This document shows, in pieces, positions 35,174 to 36,519 of a stretch of DNA of 36,519 bases. The stretch lies in the NCBI GenBank assembly GCA_905236245.1, contig CAJOPC010000051.1:1-36519 (forward strand), in the 5' to 3' direction. This DNA is from an uncultured Alphaproteobacteria bacterium (GTDB taxonomy: Bacteria; Pseudomonadota; Alphaproteobacteria; CAAHEQ01; UBA3637). The position numbers were made by a program, and so were the translations under genes. How positions within the stretch are numbered: position 1 is the stretch's first letter; every line of letters starts with the position of its first letter. The notes under the pieces are model-generated. The model ran no database searches. It had not been told where the DNA came from and saw only the letters and a list, made by a program, of their open reading frames with translations.

Positions 35174-35646
35174 GAGGAATTTTTGTTTTTAAAGACTTTC
35201 TTGATCCATAAAGGAACAAGTCGATTTAATTTTTCATGTGGAACAACCGGAACATTTGTTTGATAGGGCGCAAAAGAAATCAGGTGTGCGATTTCCTTTG
35301 TTAAAATTCCCGGAGCCACATTTAGCAAAAAATCCTGCCATTTTTGATCGCTTAAAGGTGCAATTTTGGCTCGACCGTAGACAGCGATAGAAACTTGCCT
35401 AAGGAGTTGTGAAACCTGTTTTAAATAAAGTTGATTGTTCGAGGCGCTTTGAGAAATCTTTTTGTATTGTTTGATAGCATAAACAACTGGCCGTTTTTGC
35501 CACAAATGAAAAGCAATGATTAAAAAAATAATTCCAGCGACGCATAATGCCAGCACAATCCAAAGGTTATTGCTGGGCGGCCAAAAACCTGGATCTTGGG
35601 GAATGTGTAAATCACGCAAACCAGATAAATCTATTTTGGGATTCAT
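35170..35646 (-). CDS. DUF4381 family membrane protein
   Basis: About 158 residues with one membrane helix (LWIVLALCVAGIIFLIIAFH, about residues 26-46). The N-terminal LRDLHIPQDPGFWPPSNN and the later YAIKQYKK, RQVSIAVYGR and WQDFLLN are typical of DUF4381. The start at 35646 is chosen because AAGGAG lies seven bases upstream and the ATGA overlaps the DUF58 stop. Members occur in MoxR-DUF58-DUF4381-VWA operons and are thought to act in envelope or metal-centre maturation; the role is not settled. Confidence 0.83.
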   Translation of the reverse strand: MNPKIDLSGLRDLHIPQDPGFWPPSNNLWIVLALCVAGIIFLIIAFHLWQKRPVVYAIKQYKKISQSASNNQLYLKQVSQLLRQVSIAVYGRAKIAPLSDQKWQDFLLNVAPGILTKEIAHLISFAPYQTNVPVVPHEKLNRLVPLWIKKVFKNKNSS

Positions 35647-36519
35647 GATATCACTCCTTGAAAACAAAAATGACTTAATTTTTTGATGTAATCTTCATCC
35701 GTTTTGATTGATAAAAATCCCCAACCGTATTTTTGGGCTTCTGCTTCCAATAAGCTCATTTTTTGAAGCCATTCCTCATGATATTTTTGGCGCATTTTAT
35801 CATTATTTGCAGGGATAACAAGGTTGTCATGCCCATTTGAAAAAGGCAAGCTGTCATTTGGCAAAATAGATTCTAACATATCGTAAATAGAAACCAATAG
35901 AACAGTGCTTTTTTCGGTTAGAGGCGCCAAAGAAGATGCTGTGTCGGCAGTCCAATCACAAAAGTCTGAAAAAATAAATAAAAATGAACCAGTGGGCAAT
36001 AAAGCATTTAGTTGTCTAAGCGCCATAGAAAATGAAGGATCTTTTCCCATGGCCTTAGGATTTGTCAGGGCATTTAAAAATGGTGTAACCAAATCTGCTT
36101 CATGTAAATCCCCAGAAGAAACAAGACCGTTTTCCGTCAAAATAAGATAGCCGATTTTATCGTGTTGGTGTTCAGCAATAAAGGCCATAAATGTCGCAAG
36201 TCTAGCCGCAATAACGTGTTTAAAATCACCATGGGTAGCAAAATGCATATTTTCGCGCAAATCTACAACAAAAAAGATTGTACGTTCTTTTTCTTCGGTA
36301 TAAAGCTTTGTAAAAGGTTTTCCGTATTTTGCCGTTACATGCCAATCAATTTGACGAATGTCATCACCAGGTTGATAAACGCGGACCTCTTGAAAGTCCA
36401 AGCCGTGTGATTTAAATGGCGAATAAGTACTGCCAAATCCCATTTCAGCTTTTTTGCCCGTTTGCGGCAGCATAAAAATCTGCGCCTCGTGTTTAAGGGC
36501 AATTAAATCTTTTAACAAC
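35643..36519 (-). CDS. DUF58 domain protein (5' end outside the window)
   Basis: At least 291 residues. SPFKSHGLDFQEVRVYQPGD followed by DIRQIDWHVTAKYGKP is the DUF58 signature. A vWA-like part follows, with FFVVDLRENMHF and LFIFSDFCDW. Proteins of this family partner with MoxR ATPases. The frame is open to the window edge; a TTG at 36516-36518 could serve as start, but family members usually begin several residues earlier, so the gene probably continues beyond the window. Its stop overlaps the DUF4381 start. Confidence 0.88.
   Translation of the reverse strand, partial: LLKDLIALKHEAQIFMLPQTGKKAEMGFGSTYSPFKSHGLDFQEVRVYQPGDDIRQIDWHVTAKYGKPFTKLYTEEKERTIFFVVDLRENMHFATHGDFKHVIAARLATFMAFIAEHQHDKIGYLILTENGLVSSGDLHEADLVTPFLNALTNPKAMGKDPSFSMALRQLNALLPTGSFLFIFSDFCDWTADTASSLAPLTEKSTVLLVSIYDMLESILPNDSLPFSNGHDNLVIPANNDKMRQKYHEEWLQKMSLLEAEAQKYGWGFLSIKTDEDYIKKLSHFCFQGVIS

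Overview
The window is an AT-rich chromosomal segment of an alphaproteobacterium. The lineage call rests on CtrA, GapR (DUF2312), TrcR (DUF1013), HdaA and a DivJ/PleC-type histidine kinase. A full set of lipid A and outer-membrane genes (lpxC, waaA, lpxK, an lpxL-type acyltransferase, lolA, beta-barrel proteins, lipoproteins) shows a Gram-negative cell that still makes LPS. I see no phage, transposase, CRISPR array or other mobile element. Coding density is very high and no stretch over 300 bases lacks a gene.

Layout: 1-87 is the tail of an outer-membrane protein. A lipoprotein hydrolase and a metallophosphoesterase follow, tail to tail (149-1676). Next come trcR-gapR and an outer-membrane beta-barrel protein (1857-3265), then a membrane histidine kinase overlapping a periplasmic solute-binding protein (3349-6325). 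An M23 peptidase and an aspartate-semialdehyde-dehydrogenase-like paralogue lie on the minus strand (6322-8756). lpxC and a HIT protein (8857-10074) precede a tightly overlapping run DUF2066-perM-hdaA-ftsK-lolA-ankyrin protein (10146-16392). A divergent OmpR-like regulator faces waaA-lpxK-lpxL (16400-20149). A ParB-fold-like protein, a GNAT enzyme, tRNA-Thr(CGU) and a 61-residue ORF follow (20146-22217). Then come a PAS-only membrane protein with comM, and divergent from them a three-domain lplT-plsC-aas fusion (22305-28440). rnr, groEL, groES and a YqaA-type membrane protein are on the minus strand (28470-33333). Two small lipoproteins, ctrA, rpmG and the end of a DUF4381/DUF58 operon close the window.

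The genes fall into two themes. One is envelope building and repair: lipid A synthesis, lipoprotein transport, lysophospholipid recycling and peptidoglycan cleavage. The other is cell-cycle control: CtrA, TrcR, GapR, HdaA, FtsK and a DivJ/PleC-type kinase. A perfect TTAA-N7-TTAA CtrA box sits over the ctrA promoter, which suggests autoregulation.

Most promoters resemble the sigma-70 consensus with 17-base spacers. At least two genes (the 149 lipoprotein and rnr) appear to be leaderless. The groESL promoter fits the alphaproteobacterial RpoH pattern. The least explained items are the kinase/solute-binding pair, the protein with two ParB-like halves, the PAS protein without a kinase domain, the Cys-less dehydrogenase paralogue, and a CtrA lacking the usual C-terminal Ala-Ala.
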